The position numbers and the translations under genes are program-made. Below, one piece after another: positions 1 to 7,672 of a DNA stretch of 9,497 nt; position 1 is the first letter of the stretch, and every line of letters starts with the position of its first letter. The stretch lies in contig JAGLWX010000008.1 in the NCBI GenBank assembly GCA_023133185.1, positions 1 through 9,497 of the forward strand, read 5' to 3'. The notes below the pieces were generated by a model, which searched no databases, was not told where the DNA came from, and was given only the letters and a program-made list of their open reading frames with translations. This DNA comes from Fidelibacterota bacterium. Lineage in GTDB: Bacteria; Fidelibacterota; UBA2242.

Positions 1-2675
1 TTGAAGATTTCCAGTTTTATATGCGAATAATCCGGTAAATCAAAGCGGATGGTTGTTAAAGCGTTAAAGGGATTCGGATAACTCTGATAGAGAAAGAAAC
101 GCGCAGGGATTGAGGCATTTTCGGTGATACCGGACGTATGCTGTATTTCAAACCAGTGAGTCGATAATAAAATGCTCTGACTGCTCAGGATTTTTACGAG
201 TACAGGCCCACCTGACCATCCGGACGTGGAGATACATCCGACATATGTTCTCTGGTTCTCACTATCTTCTAATAGCACCACTAAGTCAATAGAATCAATA
301 GTGGTCCCATCATTGTCACAGAAACAAGCGGTTAAAGTCGAGTCATAACAGTACCAGGTATCAACGCTTATTTCTAAACTGTCACCGGTTGTTGGAATTG
401 CAGGATTTACACGGACTGTGATGTTGTTGACTGTTTCCTCTTCAAGTACAGCGTGAAATGGTTCGGAAATCGTGAAATTTTGAGTATTATCGATAAAGGT
501 TTCCGTCCACTGTGGTATTTCGGGAGGATTTTCTGACGTTAGCATTTTCTGCCACGCTTCATCGGTCAGACGGTCTGACATCGGGTGCTTGAATTCATAA
601 TAGGAGAAACCGGCTCCTCGTGTTAAAACAATCTCATTTGCGACTTTAACAGCGACGTAAACTTCAAAGGGATAACCAACGCCCTCTTCCAGTACGCTTT
701 CAGTGTTTGAGTCCGTGTGAACGTCGGCTATTATAGCCATTCCTTCATCAGTCTCGTCTGTGATTGATCCGCTGAGGTCTTCGGAAAAAGTCAGCAGATT
801 TTCAAGGCGTTCTCCAATAGTCCAGATAAGATCATACTCTTCAAGCAGTAATTCCTGATTCGTCAACTCCTTTTCGGCAATTCCCTTTAGTCCCAAAAGC
901 AGAGATTCAAAATTAATCAATTTGGTGTCGAATTCGCTCAACAGAAGTCCTTTTCTGCTTAGTCCTATGCGCATAAGATTAGCAAGAGATGCCAGCCGGG
1001 CAAACAGTTGTGGATTTGGCTCTACATAACCATATGTAAATCCGGGTAGCGGATCCGGTATTCCTGTTGCAAATTCAGTATAACTCTGTTTAGCGTATAG
1101 GATAGTATCGTGACGGAGTTCGCCCCAGGAACCCAGGGCGGTGTATAACTGTTTTAATGTCCACGCCAGATTCTGCATGAAAGACGGGTAGCCTTCGCCT
1201 TTTGGCTCCAACAGCGGCATCAGCGCATAGAGCCAGTTCCAATAGAGATTTTGTGCCCAGACAGCATCATCTAATTCAGCAAACTCTACTTTCAGTTTGT
1301 CCAGCTGTTGATCATATCCATAATAATCAGCGTCGCCTTCGGACCTGATGATATCTTCTGCGGCTTGTGAGCCCAGCACGGTCATCACATCTAAGCCTCT
1401 TGGAAATCCACGTATCGGACCTACAATGCTATAAACCATGGTAAATGGTTCATCCGAACCATAATAGAGCAAGACTTCGTCGTAAACCAGTTGCTGGAAC
1501 ATGTAGGAATCCGGGATAAAACGTTGTCCCATAAACCGAAATGCCTTGGTAACCTTATCTGCTTCTTCGTAATCATTAACCCACGAAGAACTGATCAATG
1601 GATTCCGCAACTCTTTTACTTCATCAATAAAGGTATTGAGTTTCTCTTCATCGGCAAATTCACTGATATTCAAAGAAAGATAATCACTGCCGTATATATC
1701 TTCGAGCAAGGCTGTATATTCATAGACACTCAGGTCATCGGACTTTCCCACGAAAAACACCGTCGGATCGTAAATCCGTTCCCATACTTTCAAGGCGGGT
1801 TCGCCATTCACGGTCGCTTCGTTCAGTGCTTTCACAATAAGGATTGCCTGAAGAGTTTCTTCCCTACCTTTTTGCCGACCGGCTTCAGTGGTATCGGGTT
1901 CTACCCTGAACATCATTCGGCCGTACCACATCATGGATTTAAAATATGTTTTTAAAGTATCATTACGAGTATAATGCCCCCTTGGGACATATTGGCTGTA
2001 ATCTTCCTTATATCTAATTGGATAGTCATCAAAAATAGGCGAATAATCAAAACCTTGATGGCCCGCAATCAATTCCAATTCCTGCGCTACCAGACCGGCG
2101 GCGAATTCCGAGACCACCGCGGTTGTATCTTTTAACTTCGTGGCAACCCCAAAATAGGCGACATTTTTTAATATCAGCGTTTTAAGACTATCGTCATCGG
2201 TATTGTTATAGAGCGATTCCATTTCACTTAAAAGCACCTTGTTCAGATTATCCAGGTCGGTGGCAAAATTCTGAACCTCCAGGGCTCTGAGGGCATAATC
2301 ATAAATAATATGAAAGGTATGCAGCATGGCGTCTGTCGTGACGAATACCGGTATCTCACTTTCCTTACAGTCTTTATATATATCGTAAATTTCTTTATAG
2401 GGAGTAGGTTTGACGAAAAAGAAATTTTCTTTTAGACGAATTAAATCATCCTGGCTTAAATCCCAATAAAATTTGAGAATATTTGAGATATTCCCTAAAT
2501 CGTCATTGATGGAATAAGTTTCAGAATTGGGAATAATGTTTACCGTATAAGGATGATATGTGCCAAACTCTGTCTCAATATTTGTTGTTATATCGGCAAT
2601 CATTTGAGGTTTAGCAGTGCTTGTAAAAATGAATAAAAAGATGTTTGCATATAAAAGAGATTTAAATAGCTTCAT
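1..2675 (-). CDS. DUF3160 family secreted protein with type IX C-terminal sorting domain (3' end beyond window)
   Basis: The reading frame is open from an ATG at 2675 to the window edge (891 full codons), and no stop was met in the stretches translated. An N-terminal signal peptide (hydrophobic residues about 5-20, likely cleavage near STA-KPQ at 21) indicates export. Residues about 110-710 carry the hallmarks of DUF3160: VTTDAMLHTFHIIYDYALRA (112-131), GQRFIPDSYMFQQLV near 380, RGFPRGLDVMTVLGS near 420, LYWNWLYALMPLL near 480, ALGSWGELRHDTILYAKQSY near 513-532, GYVEPNPQ near 552, and FKHPMSDRLTDEAWQ near 694-708. A beta-rich stretch with cysteines 776, 784, 786 and 814 follows, and then YQSYPNPFNALTTIRFDLP (from about 863), the start of a type IX sorting domain truncated by the edge. 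GAGGTG at 2681-2686, five bases from the ATG, supports the start. The molecular function of DUF3160 is not known to me; surface display or secretion is inferred from the tail. Confidence 0.9.
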   Translation of the reverse strand, partial: MKLFKSLLYANIFLFIFTSTAKPQMIADITTNIETEFGTYHPYTVNIIPNSETYSINDDLGNISNILKFYWDLSQDDLIRLKENFFFVKPTPYKEIYDIYKDCKESEIPVFVTTDAMLHTFHIIYDYALRALEVQNFATDLDNLNKVLLSEMESLYNNTDDDSLKTLILKNVAYFGVATKLKDTTAVVSEFAAGLVAQELELIAGHQGFDYSPIFDDYPIRYKEDYSQYVPRGHYTRNDTLKTYFKSMMWYGRMMFRVEPDTTEAGRQKGREETLQAILIVKALNEATVNGEPALKVWERIYDPTVFFVGKSDDLSVYEYTALLEDIYGSDYLSLNISEFADEEKLNTFIDEVKELRNPLISSSWVNDYEEADKVTKAFRFMGQRFIPDSYMFQQLVYDEVLLYYGSDEPFTMVYSIVGPIRGFPRGLDVMTVLGSQAAEDIIRSEGDADYYGYDQQLDKLKVEFAELDDAVWAQNLYWNWLYALMPLLEPKGEGYPSFMQNLAWTLKQLYTALGSWGELRHDTILYAKQSYTEFATGIPDPLPGFTYGYVEPNPQLFARLASLANLMRIGLSRKGLLLSEFDTKLINFESLLLGLKGIAEKELTNQELLLEEYDLIWTIGERLENLLTFSEDLSGSITDETDEGMAIIADVHTDSNTESVLEEGVGYPFEVYVAVKVANEIVLTRGAGFSYYEFKHPMSDRLTDEAWQKMLTSENPPEIPQWTETFIDNTQNFTISEPFHAVLEEETVNNITVRVNPAIPTTGDSLEISVDTWYCYDSTLTACFCDNDGTTIDSIDLVVLLEDSENQRTYVGCISTSGWSGGPVLVKILSSQSILLSTHWFEIQHTSGITENASIPARFFLYQSYPNPFNALTTIRFDLPDYSHIKLEIF

Positions 2676-2680
2676 TTTGG

Positions 2681-2686
2681 CACCTC
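2681..2686 (-). promoter_or_regulatory. ribosome binding site of the DUF3160 gene
   Basis: GAGGTG on the minus strand lies five bases upstream of the ATG at 2675. It fixes the start just before the signal peptide. No clear sigma-70 or Bacteroidetes-type (TTTG / TAnnTTTG) promoter was recognised between it and the upstream gene. Confidence 0.6.
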
Positions 2687-2934
2687 ATTATTATTTGTGT
2701 TGAATAGGAGCCTCTTTACAACTGATGGATTAGAATAGCTATCGTGATAAAGGCATCTTTTTTTCATACACTTCAAATTTGTTGAAGATAAATACCACTC
2801 GGAATATTGCGATCTAAGGAATCTTTCCCATCCTATTTTAAAGTGTAAGAAGCTTCTGCTTTTTATCATTGTGTAGTACACTTTCCAGTTTTCTCCGTCA
2901 GTTTCTAATCAGCACCGATCCATTAATTTTCTTG

Positions 2935-2949
2935 CTGGTAATTTACCAG
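2935..2949. repeat. perfect 15-base palindrome, possible operator
   Basis: On the minus strand it reads CTGGTAAATTACCAG, two 7-base arms around one central base. It lies about 45 bases after the stop of the lipoprotein gene and 260 bases before the DUF3160 start. As RNA it would make only a 6-bp hairpin with a 3-base loop and no U-run follows, so a protein binding site is more likely than a terminator. Chance occurrence in AT-rich DNA is possible. Confidence 0.35.
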
Positions 2950-2993
2950 AGCGTTTAATCAAATAAAAAATTCTTCCACTGAATACATCAAAT

Positions 2994-4403
2994 TCATTCT
3001 AGTTCTGTTACGAAACTAAAAGTATATGCTTCTTTTAAGTTGGTAAGATGAAGGTCATTGGCTGTTGTATTAATAGTTACTGTATACTTAGTATTTGCTA
3101 AGTAGTTAGAAGAAGGGATAAAAGTAATCGCATTTTTAGGCTCATCATCATTGGAGTATTTAGTTCCACGTTTGAAGGTACCGCCTATATTTGGTTCGAT
3201 AGTAAATGCATTCTTTATTGATGATAAAACCATATAAGTATTAAAGTATATGGTGATTGCTTCATTACGCGACACAAAAATCTCACCATTTTTTGGATAT
3301 GTATTTATGATTTCAATTGGTGCAGTTTCGAATGAAAAGTCGAATGGATCACCAAGAGCTAAACCATTGAGATCGAGGGCGGTTTCTGCGAGATGGATTT
3401 CATATAATGTTTCAGTTTTTAAAGGTCCACCGGTGTAAATGCGGAGTTTATTCGGTTCAGACCATAAAAATATAGCATCCATGGGGGGAGAAATGGTCAT
3501 TGCGTTTTCGACGGAACTTTGATCCATACGTTTCGGGAAACTCATATAAATAGATGCGTTTTCGAGAGGATCGACGAAAATATCACCATGTTCCGGTTTG
3601 GTCATTATTGTATTTAATGATAATGCTGACTGGACTGTGCTGAAACGAAATTCTACCGGGAATTCAAGATGATTACCTCCAGTATCTTTTGCTGCTGTTG
3701 ATAAAGTGACCGTGTAGGTTGTGTCTGTGTAACAATCCTTGCGCGCCATACGAAATGTGAACGCTTCCACTTGACTATAAGTTGTAATAGTAGCGCCTTG
3801 ACCTGGATTAAGTACATAGCTATAATCGCTAATGGCAAGATAATTTCTTTCATCCCAAAAATATCTTGGAGTAACATCTTCCATATATTCACCCCAATAA
3901 TACACACCTTCACATGGTGGATCCGTTGAAAATGCCTCTTCAACACTTTCACGATCCATCGGTTTAGTGAAATGGAAAGATATGGATAGCCGAGACCAGC
4001 GTCGGTCAAATACTATCTCGGATTTATCCTGTGGATAAAATGATGACACAAGATCGGGAACTTCGGAAAGTGAAAGCTCTCCAACATAGGTTATCCCGCC
4101 CGCATTCACTAATACGTTGTGAATCCGGTATGTGCCATAATTCTCGGCTTTCACATAAAGATCATAATTGCCTACGGGAAGAATTTCAATTCGAAAACTA
4201 CCATCTGCTGGATTGATAAATGTTGAATCAATGGGTATCTCCTGGCGCACGATGATTTTGGCATTGCTTTTATTTTGAAGTACGACACCTACAATAGAAC
4301 CTGTAGTAGAATTGGGATTTCTATCTTCATAAATAATTTTCTCGGTGCAGCTCAGTAAAAATACGGAGCTAGCAATGATGAATGAAAAAAAGTGATATTT
4401 CAT
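2994..4403 (-). CDS. lipoprotein with one carboxypeptidase-regulatory-like domain and three Big_5 Ig-like domains
   Basis: The protein has 469 residues. MKYHFFSF...VFLLSC gives a lipobox (LLSC) with lipidated Cys19, so it is predicted to be membrane anchored, facing periplasm or cell surface. Residues about 35-113 (GSIVGVVL ... GSFRIEILPVGNYDLYVKAENY) look like a carboxypeptidase-regulatory / CarboxypepD_reg beta-sandwich. Three Big_5 (SbsA Ig-like) repeats follow: about 117-257, 264-360 and 363-466. Each begins with a P-(Q/E/K)-x-(K/G) turn, has F-x-x-x-M-x-x-x-S-(V/I)-(E/K)-(E/N)-A-(F/M) in the middle, and ends with a TxYxVxL / FxFxT strand pair. The first repeat carries an insert of roughly 40 residues (about 168-215) and two cysteines (164, 224) that could form a disulfide. 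No catalytic motif is visible; a structural, adhesive or scaffold role is inferred. An upstream in-frame extension exists, but the ATG at 4403 is chosen for its AAGGAG six bases upstream and its lipoprotein signal. Confidence 0.88.
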   Translation of the reverse strand: MKYHFFSFIIASSVFLLSCTEKIIYEDRNPNSTTGSIVGVVLQNKSNAKIIVRQEIPIDSTFINPADGSFRIEILPVGNYDLYVKAENYGTYRIHNVLVNAGGITYVGELSLSEVPDLVSSFYPQDKSEIVFDRRWSRLSISFHFTKPMDRESVEEAFSTDPPCEGVYYWGEYMEDVTPRYFWDERNYLAISDYSYVLNPGQGATITTYSQVEAFTFRMARKDCYTDTTYTVTLSTAAKDTGGNHLEFPVEFRFSTVQSALSLNTIMTKPEHGDIFVDPLENASIYMSFPKRMDQSSVENAMTISPPMDAIFLWSEPNKLRIYTGGPLKTETLYEIHLAETALDLNGLALGDPFDFSFETAPIEIINTYPKNGEIFVSRNEAITIYFNTYMVLSSIKNAFTIEPNIGGTFKRGTKYSNDDEPKNAITFIPSSNYLANTKYTVTINTTANDLHLTNLKEAYTFSFVTELE

Positions 4404-4409
4404 GATTTT

Positions 4410-4415
4410 CTCCTT
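4410..4415 (-). promoter_or_regulatory. ribosome binding site deciding the lipoprotein start
   Basis: AAGGAG on the minus strand sits six bases before the ATG at 4403. This selects the start that gives a clean lipoprotein signal peptide over the 27-codon longer frame beginning at 4484. Confidence 0.65.
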
Positions 4416-4429
4416 GCATGCTTTGATCC

Positions 4430-4441
4430 TCCTCATGAGGA
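4430..4441. repeat. 12-base palindrome TCCTCATGAGGA in the lipoprotein leader
   Basis: A perfect 12-base palindrome lies 27 bases upstream of the lipoprotein start. The same bases can alternatively form an ATCCTC / GAGGAT stem (4426-4431 with 4437-4442) with a five-base loop. On the minus strand it includes a second Shine-Dalgarno-like AGGAGG, so it could influence ribosome entry. It may be fortuitous. Confidence 0.25.
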
Positions 4442-4499
4442 TTAGTTTATAATTCAAGTTAATGGCAATTATGAAAAATAGCAAATCCGTGCTGAATTT

Positions 4500-6278
4500 T
4501 TACCATTGAAATTCAAATCCCAGATCCCAGCCGTAGGTTTCAAGGATGTTGCCGTTTGAGCGAATGTAGAGATTAGCGCCGGATGAGTGTTTATATACGA
4601 CGCCTAGATTTACGTTGGTGCTCCGCGAGAAATTTTTAGCCGGATCAGAACTGTACTCTTCATAGCGGTTTACCTCTTCATCGCTGACGACAAGCAAACC
4701 ATCTTCCCATCTTTTTGTGATAATTTCAGGATAGAGCAGTTGTCCTTTTTGCTTTTCGTCATATAGATAATACTGTAATTCACCGCCCAATATCACATAC
4801 AAACCTTTAGCTACTTTGGCTTTTATACCGATTGGGATGTACAGGTTGTACTGCTGAGATTCCGATGTGTATTCATAATATTTGGTATAGTTATAATGAT
4901 ATTTATCGGTATGGTCATCGTAGTAACTAATTACGTCATAGGAATACCGATAGTAATCCGAAGTCTCCTTGATCGTGTAATCATATTTTCTATTGTTAAT
5001 CTGGATACCGCCGAACAGGGACCAGTCGTTTTCCGTGGTGTAGATCAGGGATGCAAACCATTTCCAGGCAGATTCCTTCTCAGTTCCATCGCCCAGGTAA
5101 TGTTGTCGGTGAGCGCCAAACGATTCCCGGCGTTGAAAATAGTAAGACCCGGATTTGTACCGGTCATAAGTTCGATCGGAGAAACTGGTGTCTTCAGCGG
5201 CTGTGGCAAATGTAATGTCAGTATTGCACCGGGAGTGTTTGAAAAAGCTGCGGAAAGTGACTTTTTCGGACAGATGCTTTTCAAAGGTAAGTGTTAATAT
5301 CGGTCTGCTTCCGTTGGTCTCATAGGATTTATCACTATCGAGATTATATTTGTAGATACTATAATAACTGGAGTCCGTATCCCGCTCCGACCATGAATAG
5401 GAGGTGTCCAGAGATGCCGTGGTTTCTTCACTCTTGCCGGTCATCGTTTCGAAATAGGCGCCAAAGCACGTTTTTTCCGAGGGATGATATAACAGACCGA
5501 TCCCCAGGTTGTAATGATCGCCGGCAATATCCAGTTCCTCATCGCTGAGATCGGCAAATTCCGAATGTGGATAATTACCCCATTTTGAATCGTAAAGATT
5601 ACCATCGCGACGGTAAATATACTGTCCAACCCGGACGCCGAGATCAAGCCGTTTAGTCAAGTGATAGGCGGCGGATAATTCTGTCTGAGTACCACGGGCG
5701 ATCTGCTGATTATCATCCACTTCCAGTCGTTGAGGCTCCAGATCGCTCCAGGCTTCACTGGATAGATAGGCATCATTCATGGCTCGACCGTAATCCCAGT
5801 AGTAGCTGGTGCGAAACGGACCGTAATCAAATATTGAGCGGCTGGTGACGGCAATTTTTAGTCTTGAATTGATCGGAAGCAGAACCGCCAGGTTGTACAG
5901 CGGCGATGTTTGAACGCCGGTCATATAGGTGTTCTGGTACCATCTGGGACTTACGGAGTAGCTGTCCCCGTAATATACCGGACCATAAACCGGTGTACTG
6001 GTCTGTTGTGCGCCGTAAAAATTCATATCAAGGTACACGGAACGACAATTCAGGCGGCTTAGAAAAGCCGGGTTCCAGCTGAGGTCGGCGTAATCATCAA
6101 TCACCATACCGGACACATCGCCGGCGAAGATTTTCAGCTGGACAGTCTTAAAGTTCATTGGCTCCATGAAGTAAGGCGCATCGGGTTTTCTGGAATTTGG
6201 TAAGGGAACGTCTGAAAAAATTGGTGATACAAAAATAGTGATTAAAAGAAAAACCACGATTGATCTTTTATGGGACAT
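4500..6278 (-). CDS. outer-membrane beta-barrel-like protein, tyrosine-rich
   Basis: The protein has 592 residues. The signal peptide is MSHKRSIVVFLLITIFVSPIFS, with likely cleavage before Asp23. The mature N-terminus holds DDYADLSWNPAFLSRL (61-76), an N-P-A-F pattern seen in FadL/OmpP1-like and PorV-like barrels. The rest alternates predicted amphipathic strands (for example LYNLAVLLPI 127-136, RLDLGVRVGQYIY 210-222, GLYVILGGELQYYLY 492-506, STNVNLGVVYKHS 553-565) with long acidic, Tyr/Ser/Asp-rich loops. It ends in YGWDLGFEFQW, with the terminal aromatic residue typical of a BAM recognition signal. Residues 432-480 contain 16 tyrosines. It lies 74 bases after the Asp-box protein and 96 bases before the lipoprotein gene, consistent with co-expression. 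The ATG at 6278 is chosen over a longer frame (from 6371, overlapping the upstream gene) because of AAGGAGG five bases upstream and the signal peptide. Ligand and exact family are not recognised. Confidence 0.82.
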   Translation of the reverse strand: MSHKRSIVVFLLITIFVSPIFSDVPLPNSRKPDAPYFMEPMNFKTVQLKIFAGDVSGMVIDDYADLSWNPAFLSRLNCRSVYLDMNFYGAQQTSTPVYGPVYYGDSYSVSPRWYQNTYMTGVQTSPLYNLAVLLPINSRLKIAVTSRSIFDYGPFRTSYYWDYGRAMNDAYLSSEAWSDLEPQRLEVDDNQQIARGTQTELSAAYHLTKRLDLGVRVGQYIYRRDGNLYDSKWGNYPHSEFADLSDEELDIAGDHYNLGIGLLYHPSEKTCFGAYFETMTGKSEETTASLDTSYSWSERDTDSSYYSIYKYNLDSDKSYETNGSRPILTLTFEKHLSEKVTFRSFFKHSRCNTDITFATAAEDTSFSDRTYDRYKSGSYYFQRRESFGAHRQHYLGDGTEKESAWKWFASLIYTTENDWSLFGGIQINNRKYDYTIKETSDYYRYSYDVISYYDDHTDKYHYNYTKYYEYTSESQQYNLYIPIGIKAKVAKGLYVILGGELQYYLYDEKQKGQLLYPEIITKRWEDGLLVVSDEEVNRYEEYSSDPAKNFSRSTNVNLGVVYKHSSGANLYIRSNGNILETYGWDLGFEFQW

Positions 6279-6283
6279 AATAG

Positions 6284-6290
6284 CCTCCTT
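6284..6290 (-). promoter_or_regulatory. ribosome binding site of the outer-membrane barrel gene
   Basis: AAGGAGG on the minus strand, five bases before the ATG at 6278, is the strongest Shine-Dalgarno match in the window. The 74-base leader around it (6279-6352) is extremely A/T-rich with several A or T runs and has no clear hairpin, so read-through from the upstream gene is plausible. Confidence 0.7.
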
Positions 6291-6352
6291 TTTTAACTTA
6301 CTAAATCTAATTAAAAAAATCTTAATCTCATTTAAAAAAGTCAGATGTAAAT

Positions 6353-7672
6353 TTAGTTCATTTTCACACATTTTTTCACATCTATAAAATTTCCAATTTT
6401 CATTCTATAGAAGTAGATTCCTGAACCTGCATTAGGCGTATTCCACTCTACTGAATGAAATCCGCTGCTTTTATGCTCTCTGACTAAAGTTTCTATTAAT
6501 TGTCCGGCAATATTAAAAACCTCAATAGTAGTAAAACCCGACTCTGGTAAATGATAACGGATTGTTGTTGTAGGATTAAACGGATTCGGGTAGTTTTGAA
6601 ATAACTTCATGTCATTTATTAAAGTTGGCTCGTCTATATTGGATAAACTGTTTATATATTTATAAACGCCTCTATTAGTAGCGAGAAATAATTCATCGAT
6701 ATTTCCTGTTTTTTTTATCTCCAAATCCTCGGCGGAGTAAATGCCTGTTCCTTCCGTATATTTTATAGTGTCCCAGGAATTTCCAAAATCGCCGCTTTTG
6801 TAGAAAAGCAAATCTCCGCCGCCTGTTCCATTATCTGATCCGGTAGCATATACCAAATTGCTATTATTAAGGCTGACTTCCATATCAATTATATAGGTGT
6901 AGGAAGCAGGAGAAAAAATGGTATTCCAATTACCGCCCCCATCACTGGTATGCATTATTCTGCCTTCCATTCCCACCAGCGCTTCATTTGAATTATTCGG
7001 ATTTATTACTAATGAATAACAGGCATTATCTCCTCCTGTATCTATACTTATAAACTGCCAGTTATTTCCATAATCCGTAGATTTTAATAAATAAGGGCTG
7101 AAAATACTGCTTTCGCCGCCTGCCCAAACTATTGCAGGATTATTCCTATCAATTTTAATCAAAGGTGACTGATAGCCAAACTGATCCCAATTACCATATA
7201 CGCACTGCCAATTCTGTCCGCGGTTTGTTGATTTGGCTACAGCCCATGAACCTCTTGCATAAAGTGTATCCGGAGCATCGGGATTCATTTCTAAAGCGTG
7301 ACATTCTTTGGAGCCTTCTTCGCCTCCGAAACCATTCTGGTAGGGAATCCAGTTTATTCCGCCGTCTGATGTTTTATAGAGAGAAGTATCCACAACTGCA
7401 TAATAATCCGTAATACAGGCAACAATTTCGTAATGATCAAAAAGTATGAAATCCGTTATCATTTTTCCCTGAAGACCAATTGCCGTCCATAAAGTATCGT
7501 CAACATCCAAATTTTTCCTGAAAAGACCATCGTCAGTTGCTACATATGCGATACTGTCAAGAATGCTGATTTTATTCACGGATTTATTTCCCAAACCGAG
7601 ATATGACCATTGTGCAAATACAAAAGTTGTGAAAAGTAAATTAAGTAAAGATATAAGTAGCGCATTTTTCAT
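6353..7672 (-). CDS. secreted Asp-box (BNR) repeat protein with type IX C-terminal sorting domain
   Basis: The protein has 439 residues. A signal peptide (residues 1-20, MKNALLISLL...FVFA, cleavage before Gln21) is followed by a beta-propeller-like region of about 330 residues with five Asp-box motifs of the form S/T-x-(D/N)-x-G-x-x-W: SDGGINW (102-108), STNRGQNW (148-155), STDYGNNW (198-205), SDGGGNW (243-249) and SGDFGNSW (293-300). Between them are strands of the type LVYATGSD and ALVGMEGRIMHT, as in sortilin/VPS10-like and HCF136-like propellers. No sialidase catalytic set is apparent, so binding rather than catalysis is inferred. Residues 357-439 are a complete type IX sorting domain: LFQNYPNPFNPTTTIRYHLP, then VFNIAGQLIETLV, GFHSVEWN, GSGIYFYRMKIG. 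The domain is normally removed at export. The ATG at 7672 precedes the signal peptide; GGAG at 7684-7687 is 11 bases away, a long spacing. A GTG at 7723 would add 17 residues and spoil the signal. The gene is more A/T-rich than the barrel gene downstream. Confidence 0.87.
   Translation of the reverse strand: MKNALLISLLNLLFTTFVFAQWSYLGLGNKSVNKISILDSIAYVATDDGLFRKNLDVDDTLWTAIGLQGKMITDFILFDHYEIVACITDYYAVVDTSLYKTSDGGINWIPYQNGFGGEEGSKECHALEMNPDAPDTLYARGSWAVAKSTNRGQNWQCVYGNWDQFGYQSPLIKIDRNNPAIVWAGGESSIFSPYLLKSTDYGNNWQFISIDTGGDNACYSLVINPNNSNEALVGMEGRIMHTSDGGGNWNTIFSPASYTYIIDMEVSLNNSNLVYATGSDNGTGGGDLLFYKSGDFGNSWDTIKYTEGTGIYSAEDLEIKKTGNIDELFLATNRGVYKYINSLSNIDEPTLINDMKLFQNYPNPFNPTTTIRYHLPESGFTTIEVFNIAGQLIETLVREHKSSGFHSVEWNTPNAGSGIYFYRMKIGNFIDVKKCVKMN

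Larger units (their letters stand above)
2676..2993. other. 318-base intergenic region between lipoprotein and DUF3160 genes
   Basis: This is the longest gap in the window. It contains one perfect palindrome (2935-2949), a short AGAAGCTTCT palindrome (2848-2857) and a T-rich run on the minus strand shortly after the upstream stop (around 2964-2970) preceded only by a 4-bp stem, too weak to call a terminator. A minus-strand frame of 69 codons (GTG start at 2881) spans part of it and ends on the ATG of the DUF3160 gene, but its sequence resembles no protein I know. The gap probably holds the promoter of the DUF3160 gene, which I cannot place. Confidence 0.5.

Noticed and set aside
1491..1955. 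154-codon plus-strand frame
   Set aside because: It lies wholly antisense to the DUF3160 coding region, whose translation is unmistakable there (GQRFIPDSY block), and has no domain of its own.
2672..2881. 69-codon minus-strand frame that ends on the DUF3160 start with an ATGA overlap
   Set aside because: It begins with GTG, has no Shine-Dalgarno, no recognisable domain or signal, and a composition like translated non-coding DNA. The overlap is attractive for coupling but can arise by chance since any ATG followed by A gives TGA in another frame.
2960..2996. Intrinsic terminator after the Big_5 lipoprotein gene
   Set aside because: A T-run on the minus strand is present but only a 4-bp ATTC/GAAT stem precedes it, too weak to call.
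4896..5647. Several 68- to 133-codon frames on both strands inside the barrel gene
   Set aside because: All lie within a continuous 592-codon frame with signal peptide and barrel features; they have no ribosome binding sites or motifs.
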